Shown piece after piece: positions 33,331 through 42,762 of a DNA stretch of 43,691 nt. Position 1 is the first letter of the stretch; every line of letters begins with the position of its first letter. Under the pieces are notes generated by a model, which was not told the origin of the DNA, made no database searches, and saw only the letters and a program-made list of their open reading frames with translations. Source of the stretch: Rhodospirillaceae bacterium. Lineage in GTDB: Bacteria; Pseudomonadota; Alphaproteobacteria; Rhodospirillales; Casp-alpha2. A program made the translations under genes and the position numbers. The stretch is taken from positions 1-43,691 of the forward strand of contig JAERTE010000086.1 in the NCBI GenBank assembly GCA_016845145.1, given 5' to 3'.

Positions 33331-34914
33331 CTAGCCGACGATCATGCCTGGGTTCATGATGCCGTTAGGATCAAGGCGCTGCTTGGCGGCCGTATAGGCA
33401 TCGGCGAACAAATCCGGTCGCTGTTGGTCATACCAGGGGCGGTGTAGACGGCCGACGGCGTGATGGTGGGTGACCGTTCCACCGAGCTCATTGACGATAT
33501 CACCGGCGCGCTTTCTGATCTCGGCATGCTGGTCCAGCATCGAATCCCAGCGACCGAGTCCGCGCCAAGTGAAGTAAGGCGCAGGGCCGTCCGGGTAAAT
33601 ATGGGTAAATCGGCAGGTGACATAGGCTTTGCCGCCGGTAACGTCGCGAACGGCGGCTTCCGTTTCAGCCACCACCTTGGCGTGGAATTCGGGCAGCCGG
33701 TCCCAGGTGATGGCGGTCTCGAAGGTCTCGCCCAGGATGGCGCGCGGCGTCATGAAATCGCGATGGAATGGCAGGCGGATGAAATAGTTGCGGTACTTAC
33801 CCGCCGCACCACCGCGCCGGGCCGTCTCATCAGCCTCGGGGATCGGATGGCCACCGTGGTCGGCGCAGCACTCAAGCGCCAACGTCAACCAGTGGTCAAC
33901 TGGATGGTGAGCGGACTCGAATGACAACGCCAGCATGCTTTGGGTGCCGTCGCCTGCACCTGCCACCTGCGTTTCGGTTTCGTCGACGACACGGCAGTTG
34001 GCAGGATGCAACCCGGCTTGTGAAATTGTTCGCACGGCCTCTGCCGCGGTGTAGAAGTCATCGAATAACACCGATGCCGATGCTCGATGCGTGGGTCGGC
34101 GATGCACCCGCGTCCAGGCTTCAGTAATGATGCCGAGTGACCCCTCAGAGCCGAGAATCATGCGGTCCGGGCTCGGTCCGGCGCCGGACCCCGGCAGGCG
34201 GCGGCTTTCGATGACGCCCTCCGGCGTCACGGTGCGGATGTTCTCGACCATGTCATCGATATGAGTGTAAACGGTGGCGAAGTGGCCGCTTGAGCGTGTT
34301 GCGATCCAGCCTCCGAACGTGGAGAGAGCGTATGACTGCATGTAGTGGCGCATGGTCAGGCCGTGAGGTTTCAACTGCGCTTCCAGATCAAGCCCCTTGA
34401 TGCCGCCCTGAATGCGAGCCGCCAATGAAGTTTCGTCGATCTCGACAACCTTGTTGAAGTTGGCCATATCGAGGCTCAGCGAGCCTTTATATCCATCCTT
34501 CGGCGGCTCTACACCGTCAACGACACTGGTACCGCCACCGAAAGGCGTCAGCGCAATGCTTTCGTCGCCGCACCAGTCCATCAGCGCGTGGATGTCGTTT
34601 TCAGTGTTGGGGTAGGCAACAACATCGGGTGGGTTGGTGAAATCCCGCTGGAAGGCGCGGATCGAGTCTCTCAACGAAGTGCCGTAGCTGTGAAAAGCGC
34701 GGTCGTACAACTCGGTCGAGCAAATCGAGCTCAAAGACCCAGGCGGCGTGACGCGCGGTTTGCGCAATTCGATCTCGTCAAGCGTCGGTGCTGGCCGTGG
34801 TTCGAACTGATCAACTCCGAAATAGGGCCCCCATTTCGCTTCCAGTTCTTGGTTTTCCTCAGCCGTCAGTATTTCGTCTTCGTAGCCCCAACCGTAAATC
34901 TTCCGTCGCCGCAT
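33331..34914 (-). CDS. FAD-linked oxidase, alkylglycerone-phosphate synthase (AGPS)-like
   Basis: 527-residue VAO/PCMH-fold flavoprotein. The FAD-binding signature PFGGGTSV is at 124-131, followed by GGWIATRSSGHFATVYTHIDD, GSEGSLGIITEAWTRV, and the C-terminal VTHHHAVGRLHRPWY, whose multi-His block is typical of alkyl-dihydroxyacetone-phosphate synthases. Bacterial homologues are more often hydroxy-acid or related oxidases than ether-lipid enzymes, and no other ether-lipid gene is present. I start at 34914 (MRRRKIYGWG), with GGGAG 7 bases upstream; an alternative ATG at 34953 would sit right at the edge of the dyad controlling the divergent LysR gene. Confidence 0.9.
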   Translation of the reverse strand: MRRRKIYGWGYEDEILTAEENQELEAKWGPYFGVDQFEPRPAPTLDEIELRKPRVTPPGSLSSICSTELYDRAFHSYGTSLRDSIRAFQRDFTNPPDVVAYPNTENDIHALMDWCGDESIALTPFGGGTSVVDGVEPPKDGYKGSLSLDMANFNKVVEIDETSLAARIQGGIKGLDLEAQLKPHGLTMRHYMQSYALSTFGGWIATRSSGHFATVYTHIDDMVENIRTVTPEGVIESRRLPGSGAGPSPDRMILGSEGSLGIITEAWTRVHRRPTHRASASVLFDDFYTAAEAVRTISQAGLHPANCRVVDETETQVAGAGDGTQSMLALSFESAHHPVDHWLTLALECCADHGGHPIPEADETARRGGAAGKYRNYFIRLPFHRDFMTPRAILGETFETAITWDRLPEFHAKVVAETEAAVRDVTGGKAYVTCRFTHIYPDGPAPYFTWRGLGRWDSMLDQHAEIRKRAGDIVNELGGTVTHHHAVGRLHRPWYDQQRPDLFADAYTAAKQRLDPNGIMNPGMIVG

Positions 34915-34959
34915 GATGCGCTCCCATGATTTGGTCAAATCGAACGCGGCCATTGTTGA

Positions 34960-35016
34960 TAATTAAAACTATCCCTACAAACGACTAATTTTGACCCTAA
35001 GGATAAATTTTAATTA
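34960..35016. promoter_or_regulatory. Long inverted repeat in FAD-oxidase/lysR divergent promoter
   Basis: TAATTAAAACTATCC (34960-34974) and GGATAAATTTTAATTA (35001-35016) are inverted copies differing by one base and a one-base gap, centred at about 34988. The 89-bp region is very AT-rich. LysR-type regulators bind such dyads next to their own promoter, so this is the probable operator for the regulator at 35043. Confidence 0.55.
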
Positions 35017-35042
35017 GCCTTAAATCATGCTACACACAGAAA

Positions 35043-35945
35043 ATGCATCGTCGTTTACCCCCGCTCAGCCGTATTCGCTTGTTTGAGGCCGCCGCCAGGC
35101 ATGGCAGTTTTGCGCGCGCGGCGGCTGAATTGAACATTACGCCCGCCGCTGTGAGCCAGGGCATACGGGCGCTGGAAGACTATCTCGGGAAGCCGATGTT
35201 CGAACGCGGCGCGCGTCAGGTCGAATTGACGCAAGCCGGTCGGGCCTATCAGGCTCGCTTGGGGCCGGCCCTGGATGAAATATCCTTGGCAACACTTGAA
35301 GTCTTCGGTGACGAGGGCGGTGGCGCCAACATTGTCGTTGGAGCATTTGGCGGCGTATTGCAGCGTTGGTTGTTGCCGCTTTGGGCGGAAGCGCAACCGG
35401 ATGCGCCGCAACTCGCAGTTCGGCTTTTGTCAATTTTGGGGGAGGTCGATTTTAGTGCCGGTGAGATTGATGCCACGGTACGGACAAACGGCCGGCCATC
35501 ATCCGATCTGTGCTGCGAGCGCCTGATCGAAGCGGATTTGTTTCCGGTTGCCAGTGCCGGGTTTATCGAGCGCCACGGCATGCCGCAATCCGTTTCGGAC
35601 TTGATTGCGATGCCGCTGCTGCACTCCGATTCCCGCCCTGCGGATTGGCGTCATTGGCTTTCGGCGGCGGGCGTCGGCGGACCATTTCCCGAGCCGGCCC
35701 AAGACTGTCGGTTCGATTCCATGGGCACGCTCACCGATGCGGCAATTGCCGGCATGGGCGTTGCCATTGGAATCGGGTGTTTAATGACCCGCGAACTGGA
35801 CAATGGTGATCTCAGGCGGGTGTTGCCGGAAATCTCCGAGCAAACCTGCCATTTCGACCTTATCTATCCTGCGGATCGATTGGGCCGTCCGGCGTTTCGG
35901 GAGTTTCGGGATTTATTGATCGGGCATTGCTCGGATGGTGCTTAA
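35043..35945 (+). CDS. LysR-family transcriptional regulator (GcvA-like)
   Basis: 300 residues. The N-terminal winged helix-turn-helix spans about 8-65 with AARHGSFARAAAELNITPAAVSQGIRALE and ends in LTQAGRAY. The rest is a LysR substrate-binding domain. The opening PLSRIRLFEAAARHGSF and the sequence of the effector domain (DATVRTNGRP; RPADWRHWL) resemble the GcvA/AmpR branch. Divergent from the FAD-linked oxidase, which it probably regulates. Its stop overlaps the stop of the convergent PrpD-like gene by two bases. Confidence 0.93.
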   Translation: MHRRLPPLSRIRLFEAAARHGSFARAAAELNITPAAVSQGIRALEDYLGKPMFERGARQVELTQAGRAYQARLGPALDEISLATLEVFGDEGGGANIVVGAFGGVLQRWLLPLWAEAQPDAPQLAVRLLSILGEVDFSAGEIDATVRTNGRPSSDLCCERLIEADLFPVASAGFIERHGMPQSVSDLIAMPLLHSDSRPADWRHWLSAAGVGGPFPEPAQDCRFDSMGTLTDAAIAGMGVAIGIGCLMTRELDNGDLRRVLPEISEQTCHFDLIYPADRLGRPAFREFRDLLIGHCSDGA

Positions 35946-37462
35946 TCCTGTGGCCAATCGAATAGGCCCTTGCCGGTGGGTGCGGAATGAATGATGGAAT
36001 CATCCGACAATTGGGGATGTAGCGAAGCCATGTCTGCGGCATCCAATTCAGCAAGCTTCTGAGTCAACCCGATAAACCGGTCTCGCTCAATGGGGGCAAT
36101 CACTCCATCTGTCAATTCATCGAACTTGCCGACGTAGTCGTTCCAGCCCCAAGGCCTTGCGCCGTTGGGATGTGCATCGGCGACCGCCTTATCGGCGCCA
36201 ATCACCTGACCGTCGGTCATGAAAATCTCCAACTTGCCGCCGAACGCGCGCTCTGCCGGGTCGTCGGCATGATAGCGTGCGGTCCAGTCCGGGTCCTCGA
36301 GGGTTTCGATTTTGTGCCAGAGTTCTACCGTCTCTGGCCTGCTGGCGCGTTCCGGCGTGTAGCTGCGTTCATGATGCCAAGCACCGTCTTCCAGCGCCAC
36401 GGCGAGAATATACATGATCGAATGATCCAGCGTTTCGCGGCTGGCCTTGGGGTCGAGCTTTTGCGGGTCGTTCGCGCCGGTGCCGATAACGTAGTGGGTA
36501 TGGTGCGAGGAGTGCAGGCGCACCTTTTCAACACGCCTTAAGTCCACTTGTGAGCCCAGTTCGATCGCGAGATCAATCAAGGCCTGCGCCTGGTATTCGG
36601 CGGAGTGCGCCTTGGTATAGGTTTCCAGAATGCCTTGCGGCGCTTCGCCGGGCTCGGGCAACGCGACGGTGTAGGTCCCTTTCGGCCCATCCAGCATCCA
36701 TGCGATGACGGAATCCGCACCTTCATAAACCGGATTGGGTGCACCTTCGCCGCGCATGGCGCGGTCGACAGCCTCAATGGCGGTCTTGCCCGAATACCCT
36801 GGCACGTACGCCTTCCAAGACGTTATCCCACCCTTGCGCGATTGCCGGGTTGAGAAACCTAAGTGCACAGCTTGATTAACAGCATGATAGACGGTCTCTG
36901 TCGGTAGATTCAAAAGCGCGCCGATCCCAGCAACGCTGGCTGGCAACAAGTGCGCGACGTGGTCTTTCTTGTGGGCATGCAGCGAGATCGCCTTTACCAA
37001 GGCCACATGCACTTCATACGCCACGGCGGCGGCGCGCAGTAAATCTTGGCCGCTGCGCCCGGTCTGTTGCGCAACGGCGATAATCGGCGCAAGGCTGTCA
37101 CCCGGGTGCGCATAGTCGGCGGCCAGAAAGGTGTCGTGGTAATCCAATTCGCGCACGGCAGTTGCGTTGGCCCAAGCTGCCCATTCGGCATGCACACGGG
37201 TATCAGCCGAGAGCCCATAGAGCGTCGCGCCACCATCGCGAGGATGACAAAGCGACATGGCGCGGGCGGAGGCGACAGGGCCGCGATTGATAGAGGCGAG
37301 TGCCACGGCTGCATTATCGACGATGCGGCACGCGACCATCTCGGCGACCGCGTCAGTTACTGGCGGGTTGGATGTGGCAAAGGCGGCGATCGCCCAGGCC
37401 AGTTCGTCTTCGCGGGCGTGTGTCTCGGTCGACGGCCAGACGCGGACGTGATGGTCTTTCAT
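35942..37462 (-). CDS. MmgE/PrpD-family protein (2-methylcitrate dehydratase-like)
   Basis: 506-residue member of the MmgE/PrpD fold. Family segments are LDYHDTFLAADYAHPGDSLAPIIAVAQ around residues 107-133, AYEVHVALVKAISLH, RKGGITSWKAYVPGYSGKTA and LHSSHHTHYVIGTG. PrpD removes water from 2-methylcitrate in propionate breakdown, but many MmgE/PrpD proteins have other substrates. Start at 37462 is one base after the PrpB-like stop. A frame extension to 37552 overlaps that gene. The neighbouring PrpB-like lyase supports a methylcitrate-type or related dehydratase-lyase pair, though prpC is absent. Confidence 0.9.
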   Translation of the reverse strand: MKDHHVRVWPSTETHAREDELAWAIAAFATSNPPVTDAVAEMVACRIVDNAAVALASINRGPVASARAMSLCHPRDGGATLYGLSADTRVHAEWAAWANATAVRELDYHDTFLAADYAHPGDSLAPIIAVAQQTGRSGQDLLRAAAVAYEVHVALVKAISLHAHKKDHVAHLLPASVAGIGALLNLPTETVYHAVNQAVHLGFSTRQSRKGGITSWKAYVPGYSGKTAIEAVDRAMRGEGAPNPVYEGADSVIAWMLDGPKGTYTVALPEPGEAPQGILETYTKAHSAEYQAQALIDLAIELGSQVDLRRVEKVRLHSSHHTHYVIGTGANDPQKLDPKASRETLDHSIMYILAVALEDGAWHHERSYTPERASRPETVELWHKIETLEDPDWTARYHADDPAERAFGGKLEIFMTDGQVIGADKAVADAHPNGARPWGWNDYVGKFDELTDGVIAPIERDRFIGLTQKLAELDAADMASLHPQLSDDSIIHSAPTGKGLFDWPQD

Positions 37463-37463
37463 G

Positions 37464-38393
37464 TCAGCCTTCTTCGGGGTTGTGGCCGGTGTGTTGCGGC
37501 ACGACGGTCTTGGCAACGCTTTCGTCCAATGCCTCGACGTCGTGATAACCAATCAACGCGTAGCTTTCCTCGCGGGTCAGCATCCGGTCCTCAAAACCCG
37601 CAGTTCCGTCCTCGGCCTTGATGTGGGCGTAGAGATCGCGAAGCGCATATCCCACCACACGCATGGACGTTGCTGGCCAGATGACGATGTCGTAGCCGAA
37701 ATCCTGGAACTGCTCGGCGGTGAAGTGCGGTGTCTTGCCGAATTCGGTCATGTTGGCCATGCGCGGGCCTTCGACCTCATCAGCGAAGCGACGGAATTCC
37801 GCCTCCGTCGGCAGGCCGTCCGGGAACACCACATCCGCACCGGCCGCTTTGTAGGCCTTGGCGCGGTCAATAGCGCCTTCCAGCCCTTCCACGGCGGCGG
37901 CATCGGTGCGGGCGATAACCACTAGATGCGAAGATGCCTTCTTCGCTGCGGCAATCTTGGCGGAAGCTTCGTCGATGCTGACCAGGCGTTTGTCATTCAA
38001 ATGCCCGCATTTCTTGGGCAATAGTTGGTCTTCGATGTGAACGGCGGCGGCGCCCGCCATTTCCAGTTCCTGTACGGTGCGCATGGCATTCAGTGTGCCG
38101 CCGTAGCCGACATCGCCGTCGACGATCAACGGCAGGTCAGTGGCGCGCGCGATCTGACGGACGATAAAGCAAAGTTCTTCAAGGCTCATGATGCCGAGAT
38201 CGGGTAGACCCAGTGTCGAGGTAACACCACCGCCGGAGATATAAATTGCTTCGAAGCCCTGTTCTTTGGCTAGCAGTCCCGCCATGGCATTGTGAGCACC
38301 GGGGGTGCGCAGGATTTCAGGGCGCGCAAGAAGTTCGCGCAAGCGTTGGCCCGCCGGTTTGGGGTTCCGGCTGCCGCCTTCTAGCCACGTCAT
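37464..38393 (-). CDS. PrpB-like methylisocitrate lyase / PEP mutase family
   Basis: 309-residue TIM-barrel lyase. It carries PGAHNAMAGLLAKEQGFEAIYISGGG at about 31-56, metal-binding DGDVGYGG at 92-99, and KKCGH at 127-131, where the cysteine is the catalytic residue of isocitrate/methylisocitrate lyases. This makes C-C lyase activity likely; PrpB releases pyruvate and succinate from 2-methylisocitrate. It starts 18 bp after ydbL, so it may be co-transcribed with the ydbH operon despite unrelated function, and it is followed directly by the PrpD-like gene. Confidence 0.92.
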   Translation of the reverse strand: MTWLEGGSRNPKPAGQRLRELLARPEILRTPGAHNAMAGLLAKEQGFEAIYISGGGVTSTLGLPDLGIMSLEELCFIVRQIARATDLPLIVDGDVGYGGTLNAMRTVQELEMAGAAAVHIEDQLLPKKCGHLNDKRLVSIDEASAKIAAAKKASSHLVVIARTDAAAVEGLEGAIDRAKAYKAAGADVVFPDGLPTEAEFRRFADEVEGPRMANMTEFGKTPHFTAEQFQDFGYDIVIWPATSMRVVGYALRDLYAHIKAEDGTAGFEDRMLTREESYALIGYHDVEALDESVAKTVVPQHTGHNPEEG

Positions 38394-38411
38394 GGGAGAT
38401 CCTTTCTAAAC

Positions 38412-38756
38412 TTACTTTCGCGTCCAGCCGCCAGATTCACTCAAGAACCAGGTGCCGGCAGGAGAGTTATTGAAAATTTGCTGGGCATAAACACGGCCCA
38501 CCTGACCGACGCTGACGCCCTGTGCGGCGGCGCGCTGCTCGTAGATGGTGCGGCGCTGGCCATTGATGCCGTCGACCTTACCTTGCATGCCGGCCCCGCG
38601 CGCACGCGCAAAGCCATCAAAGGCTTCTCCGATGGCGCCGGAGGCACGCAGATCATTGAGCGACTGGGCATTCGCCGGAGCATCCGCGATGATCAACAAC
38701 ACAGCGAGCGCGGCGGTGGCTAAGAACTGCGGGGTCATTTTCGTCAAATGCCACAT
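38412..38756 (-). CDS. ydbL: YdbL family protein (DUF1318)
   Basis: 114-residue periplasmic protein with a signal peptide (about 30 residues, ending PANAQ) and the DUF1318 core: LNDLRASGAIGEAFDGFARAR, QRRTIYEQRAAAQGVSVGQVGRVYAQQIFNNSPAGTWFL. In E. coli YdbL is a periplasmic modulator of the YdbH-YnbE intermembrane bridge. Here the three genes keep the same order. I chose ATG 38756 because GGAGAT lies 10 bases upstream within the ynbE end; ATG 38738 is also possible. Confidence 0.9.
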   Translation of the reverse strand: MWHLTKMTPQFLATAALAVLLIIADAPANAQSLNDLRASGAIGEAFDGFARARGAGMQGKVDGINGQRRTIYEQRAAAQGVSVGQVGRVYAQQIFNNSPAGTWFLSESGGWTRK

Positions 38757-38757
38757 A

Positions 38758-38973
38758 TCAGAAAATCTCCGGATTGGTCTTGATATCTTTCTTGGCTGCA
38801 TCTTCCAGTTTAAGCCGGATTTCTGCATCCAGTTTGATGTTCAGGTTGATGGTGATGGGTTTTTCGGGCGCCGCCACTTCAACGCGCGGTGAGCACGCGG
38901 CGAGTGCGATAGCGGACACAAGGACGAGACCCGAAAAGGACGGTAAGGATCGCAACACGGTGATGCACCTCAT
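38758..38973 (-). CDS. ynbE: YnbE family outer-membrane lipoprotein
   Basis: 71-residue lipoprotein. The signal peptide ends in the lipobox LAAC with Cys27, followed by a short mature chain with ITINLNIKLDAEIRLKLEDA, the beta-augmentation segment typical of YnbE. In E. coli YnbE sits in the outer membrane and stacks on the C-terminus of YdbH to complete a lipid bridge. The start overlaps the ydbH stop (ATGA, 38970-38973), giving tight coupling. Confidence 0.92.
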   Translation of the reverse strand: MRCITVLRSLPSFSGLVLVSAIALAACSPRVEVAAPEKPITINLNIKLDAEIRLKLEDAAKKDIKTNPEIF

Positions 38974-41711
38974 TTCCTGGAAACTCCACCAAGCGTAGCG
39001 CGCAGTGCATTCTGGGACAAGCGATAGCCGTCTAACGCAATGGCCAGCAGCTTGTCCAAGTTGGTCTCAAGGTTGACGTTGAGATGTATCTCCCGGCCGT
39101 TTTTGACTGCCGGGTTGTGCCCTTCGGTCGACAGCCGAACGATATCGCTGCCGTCTTCCAGGCGATTGATGGTGAGGGATAGTTTCTTGTAGCGGAAATC
39201 CCGGAGCACATTCAACACCAGCTCCACTTGCGCACCGCCGCTGGCAAGTGCTTGGCTTGCCGCTTCGGAGCGGATGCGCAGAACACCGGGGCCCGCAGTT
39301 TTGAGTTCTCCATTTCGTACAAACACGTTCTCGCGATTGATATGAATAGGTAACCGGCCACTCAATTTGCCCTCGGCGCTGACGCCTTCGACGGCGATCA
39401 AATCCATCAGCGTCTTTAAGTCGACGCCGATGAGGTCAAGATCAATGTCGTGGTCGTCCAAGTTGGCATCGATGCGGGTCGGTCGCAGCGAAACGGTGCC
39501 GCCGGCAACGCCGACATGCGCGACTTTGATGGCCAATCTGGGTAGTGGCCCCGCCGGACTGGTTTCGATACGATAGGTGAAAGAGGGGGCCAGGAGTTCT
39601 GCACCGGCAACGATGCGCCCGGCATTCAAGGTCTGGTCGCCATGGGTCAACGGCGGCATCAATTGTGAGAGGTCGAGACGACCCGTTATCCCTTCAATGC
39701 GGGTATCACCCTTGTGGATACTGAGATTTTCGAGAGATGCGTGAGCAGTGCCGCTCAACTCACCCTTGTTGAATCGAATATCGGCACCGCCTGCTAGTGC
39801 TCCTGTGGCGCTGTCCACCAAGTTCAGTAAAGGAGTGATTTTAGCAGGAGTCAGGCCGCCTTCACTGAACTGTAGCGGCGGTACGGAAACGCGCGCGCGC
39901 AGGTCCGATCCTGCTACTTCGTATCGGCCTTCGGACTTCAGCCGAATTGAATTGTTTTGCGTGAAATCAGCCGTGAAATCGACGGCGTTTTCGTCGCCTC
40001 TGACAGAGAACGTCGCGCCAAGCGGCATAAACGACGGTTGCAACGCGATATGGCGCAATGAATCGATGTCGCCTCTGGCTTCAAACGCACCGGTCTTCCA
40101 ATCACCGTCGATTGTTAGCGGCCCCACCGCAAATTCCCGCCCATCTGCGCTCAGTTCTGCACCGTTTGATTTCAACGAAACGGTGATAGGGCCACTGGGA
40201 TTGAGCGGCGCGATAGAGAGGTCTCCATCGAACCCACGCACCGCTATTCCCTGTCCGTGATATCCGAAGTTTTCAAGGTTGATCCTTGCCCTGCCGTCAA
40301 CGCCGCTTGATCCCCAGTTCACGTCAGCGATTGCAGATAGAGTTCCGTCCAGCGTTCCCGGGAAGTCGATCAAGCGGCTTAAGTGTTTCGGTTGCAGGTG
40401 TTGTTGGTCGAACTTTAGCTTGTCCAAATTCACTGCGGCCTGACCGACGCCTGTTGCCAATTTGTGATCAATGACGCCGACAACGCGAAGGCGACCGTTC
40501 AAAGCTCGAGCCCCGAGTGTGGCGGTGATGTCATCGAAGTCGAGCAACTGCACAGACCCATTAATGTTTATGGTCGGGTGGTCTCGGGCTCCGGGACCCG
40601 GCTCCAAATCGCCGGACACCCGTGAATTTGCGTTGATTGATGAGCCGGTTTTGAACACAACGCCCTGCACGCGCAGGTTTCGCAGTCGTTCTTGCCGATC
40701 GGCCGTGTCCGCGTCCATGTATGCATCGCGGAGGTTCCAAGAGCACTTTTCCTTCGCGCTCTGGCATTTGATCTCCAGTTCTGCTGCGCCTTTGCTAAGG
40801 CGCAGACTTGGCCAGTTGGCTGATGCATCGGCGATCGATGCAGTAAGGTCGGCGTCCAATATGCCACCATTCCAACCAATAGAGCCCGTGGCCTGAAGGC
40901 GCGCGCTCAAAGTTCGGTCAACATCGGCGGCCAATGGGCTCAGGCGCGATAGTTGGACGCCGTTGTTGCCCAGGGTGACGCTCGACAAGCGCCAATCCGC
41001 CCCGCCAATATCGCCGTACAGATCATAATGCGCATTGAGGTCGAGTTTGATTCCATTGTCTGCGGCTGAAACCTGCATCGCAAAGTTGGCTTTTCCGGGA
41101 AGAAGATTGCCTTCGCCGCTTGCCGAAAAGGGAAGGAATAGGGGGCTTTCGGCATTATCGATTATTTGAGCATGGTTCAACACGATGCGAATACTGTCGC
41201 TTGTCGATATGACAGTGGCACCGAAGCGGACATCAGGCCTTGCTGGTCCAGCTTGACCGTGAATTCTTGCGTCCGTCAGGGTTATTGATGGCAAGGACGG
41301 TATAGCCGTGGAAGAGCCAGACTGCGGCGCGACTGCTGCAATCGCTTGAAGCCGGCCCAAGGCGCCTGTTTGCGGAGAAGAAACCTCCACTTCTAGTTCC
41401 TGTACGTGAACTTTGACCGTATCGAACCGTCCTTCAAACAGCCGCCTAAGATCGAATTGTGCGACGATTTTCGCGGCATTGAGGTCGGGTCCCAGACGAG
41501 CGGGAGCCAATTCAATCCGGTCGAATTCCAGTTGTGCGATGGTGATAGTGGATTTGTCGAACCCTCGCGCCGCCAACTCTCGTTGCAACGCCCAAGACGC
41601 GATCTCTATCCGCCATAGCCAGCCGGTAAGGATGACTGCCGCCAAGAGCGCCAGCACGGAGGCGAACAGAGGCCAACGGCGGCGTGGCGGTTGCGGTGCG
41701 ATTTCGTTCAT
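38970..41711 (-). CDS. ydbH: YdbH family AsmA-like intermembrane phospholipid transport protein
   Basis: 913-residue protein with one N-terminal membrane helix (about 14-32) and a very long periplasmic beta-rich region made of irregular repeats. It matches the YdbH/dicarboxylate transport-domain family in size, architecture and C-terminal blocks (LSGRLPIHINRENVFVRNGELKTAGPGVLRI, RDFRYKKLSLTIN). YdbH, TamB and YhdP are AsmA-like bridges thought to move phospholipids to the outer membrane. The downstream ynbE and ydbL genes confirm the assignment. It diverges from the 2-hydroxyacid dehydrogenase gene across 82 bp. Confidence 0.92.
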   Translation of the reverse strand: MNEIAPQPPRRRWPLFASVLALLAAVILTGWLWRIEIASWALQRELAARGFDKSTITIAQLEFDRIELAPARLGPDLNAAKIVAQFDLRRLFEGRFDTVKVHVQELEVEVSSPQTGALGRLQAIAAVAPQSGSSTAIPSLPSITLTDARIHGQAGPARPDVRFGATVISTSDSIRIVLNHAQIIDNAESPLFLPFSASGEGNLLPGKANFAMQVSAADNGIKLDLNAHYDLYGDIGGADWRLSSVTLGNNGVQLSRLSPLAADVDRTLSARLQATGSIGWNGGILDADLTASIADASANWPSLRLSKGAAELEIKCQSAKEKCSWNLRDAYMDADTADRQERLRNLRVQGVVFKTGSSINANSRVSGDLEPGPGARDHPTININGSVQLLDFDDITATLGARALNGRLRVVGVIDHKLATGVGQAAVNLDKLKFDQQHLQPKHLSRLIDFPGTLDGTLSAIADVNWGSSGVDGRARINLENFGYHGQGIAVRGFDGDLSIAPLNPSGPITVSLKSNGAELSADGREFAVGPLTIDGDWKTGAFEARGDIDSLRHIALQPSFMPLGATFSVRGDENAVDFTADFTQNNSIRLKSEGRYEVAGSDLRARVSVPPLQFSEGGLTPAKITPLLNLVDSATGALAGGADIRFNKGELSGTAHASLENLSIHKGDTRIEGITGRLDLSQLMPPLTHGDQTLNAGRIVAGAELLAPSFTYRIETSPAGPLPRLAIKVAHVGVAGGTVSLRPTRIDANLDDHDIDLDLIGVDLKTLMDLIAVEGVSAEGKLSGRLPIHINRENVFVRNGELKTAGPGVLRIRSEAASQALASGGAQVELVLNVLRDFRYKKLSLTINRLEDGSDIVRLSTEGHNPAVKNGREIHLNVNLETNLDKLLAIALDGYRLSQNALRATLGGVSRK

Positions 41712-41793
41712 GGATAGGGCTTCGTTGTTGCGGCTTTGTCGTCACGGCTGGGGTCCACTATAACAGGGCAGAAGAGTTGAGGGAGGACTCCGT

Positions 41794-42753
41794 ATGACCC
41801 GTATCGCTATTCTGGACGATTATGCCAACACCGCCTGGGACGCTGCCGACTGGTCGACGATCAAAGGGGCTGAATTCAAGCTGTTTAACGAGCATCTCGG
41901 TCACGATGAAGATACGGTCGCTAGCGCGTTACAGCCGTTTGACGTGTTGGTGGCGATGCGCGAGCGCACACCGTTTCCGGCATCGCTATTGGCCAAATTG
42001 CCGAACCTGAAGCTGCTGGTCACCACCGGTATGCGCAACTTGGCGATCGATATGCAGGCGGGCAGAGAGCAAGGTGTCGATATATGCGGCACCGACATGC
42101 TTCCCTATCCGGCCTTTGAGCATACCTGGGCGCTGATCATGGCGTTGGCCAAGAAAATCCCGCTGGAAGATCGCACCATGAAGTCAGGCGGTTGGCAAAA
42201 AGGCACCGGTGTCGGGCTCAATGGTAAGACGCTTGGTATCGTTGGGCTCGGTAAACTGGGAGCGCAGGTGGCGCGGGTCGGCAATGCGTTTGAGATGGAT
42301 GTCATTGCCTGGAGCCAGAACCTGACCCAGGAGCGTTGCGACCAGGTCGGGGGCGTCACCCGGGTGGAGAAGGACGAGTTGTTCCGACGCGCTGACGTGA
42401 TTTCCGTGCAGATGATTCTGAGCGATCGTTCGCGCGGTCTGGTTGGTGCACATGAGATCGGCCTGATGAAATCCAGCGCCTATCTGGTCAATACGTCGCG
42501 CGGCCCGATTGTCGACGAAACTGCGTTGCTGGAGGCCTTACAAAGCGAGCGTATTGCCGGCGCCGGGATTGATGTCTACGACGTCGAGCCGCTGCCCGCA
42601 GACCATCCTTACCGGAAGCTCGACAATGCCGTACTCACCGGCCATACGGGCTACGTCATCGCCGAGCTATACGAAATGGTTTACGGCCAAGCCATTGAGA
42701 ACATCAAAACCTGGATGGAGGGCGCGCCAACGCGTCTCCTCAACGCGGAATAG
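41794..42753 (+). CDS. D-2-hydroxyacid dehydrogenase
   Basis: 319-residue NAD(P)-dependent dehydrogenase reducing 2-oxo acids to D-2-hydroxy acids or the reverse. Rossmann motif GLGKLG is at 151-156, and the catalytic triad Arg236 (NTSRG), Glu265 (DVEPLP) and His284 (TGHTGY) is intact. The family is the phosphoglycerate dehydrogenase-like group. GGGAGGA lies 8 bases before the ATG. Followed after 9 bp by an enoyl-CoA hydratase and then a PEP mutase-family gene, forming a small plus-strand operon that leaves the window. Confidence 0.93.
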   Translation: MTRIAILDDYANTAWDAADWSTIKGAEFKLFNEHLGHDEDTVASALQPFDVLVAMRERTPFPASLLAKLPNLKLLVTTGMRNLAIDMQAGREQGVDICGTDMLPYPAFEHTWALIMALAKKIPLEDRTMKSGGWQKGTGVGLNGKTLGIVGLGKLGAQVARVGNAFEMDVIAWSQNLTQERCDQVGGVTRVEKDELFRRADVISVQMILSDRSRGLVGAHEIGLMKSSAYLVNTSRGPIVDETALLEALQSERIAGAGIDVYDVEPLPADHPYRKLDNAVLTGHTGYVIAELYEMVYGQAIENIKTWMEGAPTRLLNAE

Positions 42754-42762
42754 GAAACGGAC

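Noticed and set aside
33331..34914. Ether-lipid synthesis role for the AGPS-like protein
   Set aside because: No acyl-DHAP or other ether-lipid gene is nearby; bacterial members of this group are usually oxidases of other substrates.
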